Shown here: positions 63,178 to 64,000 of the stretch, one piece after another
Layout: each line of letters opens with the position of its first letter
Numbering within the stretch: position 1 is the first letter of the stretch
Assembly (NCBI RefSeq): GCF_001644565.1
Contig: NZ_CP011387.1
Location: 1,844,501 to 1,908,500, forward strand
Source of the DNA: Deinococcus puniceus
Lineage (GTDB): Bacteria > Deinococcota > Deinococci > Deinococcales > Deinococcaceae
DNA length: 64,000 nucleotides
Reading direction: 5' to 3'
Position numbers and translations under genes: made by a program
The notes under the pieces: generated by a model
What the model saw: only the letters and a program-made list of their open reading frames with translations
Databases searched by the model: none
What the model was told of the DNA's origin: nothing

Positions 63178-63531
63178 TTAGCGGAGTGAGACGTCTTCCG
63201 GCTCCTCATCCTCGAAGGCCAGCTCTATGCGGGCGCGGCAATGCGGGCAGTCCACGATGCTCACCACTTCGCCGTCCATCCCCTCTACCACAGGCGCGGC
63301 GGCCAGCATGTCTTCGGTCACGTCAAATTCCTCGCCGCAATTGGGGCAAGTGGTCAGCACGCCCAGCAGTTCCAGTTCAAAATCCTCGCCCTCACCGTTG
63401 CGCGTGACCTCCATTTCGGCGTTGCAGGAGTCGCACACGATCACGTCCCCCACCTCCAATTCAGCCCGGTCTTGGTCGGTGAGTTCCAGAATCTCTTCGC
63501 AGACGGGGCATTCGACTTCCAATGTTGCCAT
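63178..63531 (-). CDS. Double zinc-ribbon protein, LysW-like
   Basis: Encodes 117 residues with two ribbons: ECPVCEEILEL to VIVCDSCNAEMEV (residues about 8-40), and TTCPNCGEEFDV plus DCPHCRARIEL. The first closely resembles the zinc-finger half of LysW, but the protein lacks the EDWGE end and finishes EDVSLR. It starts 10 nt after the homoaconitase small subunit stop, so they are co-transcribed. It may supply the metal ribbon that the neighbouring LysW has lost (inference). Confidence 0.85.
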   Translation of the reverse strand: MATLEVECPVCEEILELTDQDRAELEVGDVIVCDSCNAEMEVTRNGEGEDFELELLGVLTTCPNCGEEFDVTEDMLAAAPVVEGMDGEVVSIVDCPHCRARIELAFEDEEPEDVSLR

Positions 63532-63541
63532 GTTGCCCAGT

Positions 63542-64000
63542 TTACGGGGCAATGGGGCCGGGCTGGTCTTGCACCTGCTGTTCACCCGGACTGTGTTCGC
63601 CCGGACTATGTTCCCCCGGAAAGCGCCCATGCTTTTTGAAGAAGGCCAAGATGCTGCCCTCGGCCAGAGCTTCACGCAGAAATTCCGGAGCGGGCGGCAA
63701 TTGAAACACGTCCGGGCCGCGTGTTAGGCGTCCCGTTGCCATGTCCAGCGTCACTTCGTCCCCGTCGTTCAGGCTGCCCGTCAAATCGGCCTCGAAGGCA
63801 GGAATGCCCAGATTCAGCAGATTGCGGTAATGAATCCGGGCAAAACTGGGGGCGATGATGCCGCCCACCTGCAATTTTTTCAGAGCGGCGGGAGCATATT
63901 CGCGGCTGCTGCCGAGGCCCCAGTTTTTGCCCCCGATCAGCAGATCACCGGGTTGCACCTCTGCGGCAAACTCAGGCCGGATGTAATGAAACGCGAACGT
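63542..64000 (-). CDS. lysU: Homoaconitase/isopropylmalate dehydratase small subunit (partial, cut by right edge)
   Basis: About 152 residues visible: TFAFHYIRPEFAAEVQPGD, then LIGGKNWGLGSSREYAPAALKKLQVGGIIAPSFARIHYRNLLNLGI, the swivel-domain signature of LeuD/LysU. Its place with lysW and lysX favours the homoaconitase role. The substrate-specificity loop lies outside the window. The C terminus carries an unusual tail with a tandem GEHSP repeat. The start is beyond the right edge. Confidence 0.9.
   Translation of the reverse strand, partial: TFAFHYIRPEFAAEVQPGDLLIGGKNWGLGSSREYAPAALKKLQVGGIIAPSFARIHYRNLLNLGIPAFEADLTGSLNDGDEVTLDMATGRLTRGPDVFQLPPAPEFLREALAEGSILAFFKKHGRFPGEHSPGEHSPGEQQVQDQPGPIAP

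Overview
The window looks like a chromosomal segment of a Deinococcus species. It is GC-rich and gene-dense on both strands. It carries a Thermus/Deinococcus-type LysW-dependent lysine pathway (LysX, LysW, a homoaconitase-like small subunit), SpoVS in what is presumably a non-sporulating lineage, and an EF-G-like second translational GTPase. Many genes have a TANNNT -10 box only 6-9 nt before the start codon, the leaderless-mRNA arrangement known from Deinococcus. Short intergenic palindromic repeats are abundant. I saw no rRNA, tRNA, CRISPR array, transposase or prophage gene.

Layout. 1-5 kb: 5' part of proB, a membrane zinc peptidase, spoVS and a GGDEF/GAF/HD-GYP c-di-GMP protein. 5-10 kb: gltB. 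9.6-21 kb: small accessory genes (M50-like peptidase, GNAT, a low-GC orphan), an EF-G paralogue, a MnmD-like methyltransferase, comF, and a trypsin-like protease fused to endonuclease I, then an aldo/keto reductase and a nitroreductase. 21-29 kb: small envelope proteins, a diguanylate cyclase, ndk, two nucleoside-type ABC permeases and a RodZ-like protein. 28-33 kb: acyl-CoA dehydrogenase, an acyl-CoA carboxylase carboxyltransferase and both subunits of a 3-oxoacid CoA-transferase, which reads as an acyl-CoA/branched-chain catabolic block with candidate TetR/PaaR-type operators. 33-36 kb: MFS and EamA transporters and a PPOX-type flavoprotein. 37-40.5 kb: sdhCDAB. 40.5-46 kb: a lipid/envelope group with a PlsY-like/acyl-ACP-reductase-like fusion, a glycerophosphodiesterase and a secreted PLD-family protein. 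46-59 kb: ispH, a gamma-carbonic anhydrase-like protein, NUDIX, cold-shock protein, a DUF898/M48 pair, a beta-propeller-like exported protein, a methyltransferase, an AlaX-type editing protein, cupin and gnd. 59-62 kb: a marR/DHA2 efflux operon. 62-64 kb: lysX, lysW, a zinc-ribbon protein and the homoaconitase-like small subunit, which runs off the right edge.

The most unusual items are: (1) the PlsY-AAR fusion, which I suggest may supply fatty aldehyde for the alkylamine-containing lipids characteristic of Deinococcus; (2) a cytoplasmic-looking trypsin/endonuclease I fusion; (3) a LysW carrier in which all four zinc-binding cysteines are replaced, encoded beside a separate protein with two LysW-like zinc ribbons; (4) a family of about 130-bp repeats whose 5' hairpin changes sequence but keeps its pairing, with two 95% identical copies in inverted orientation bracketing a two-gene unit. 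All functional assignments come from motif recognition alone; no database search was run.
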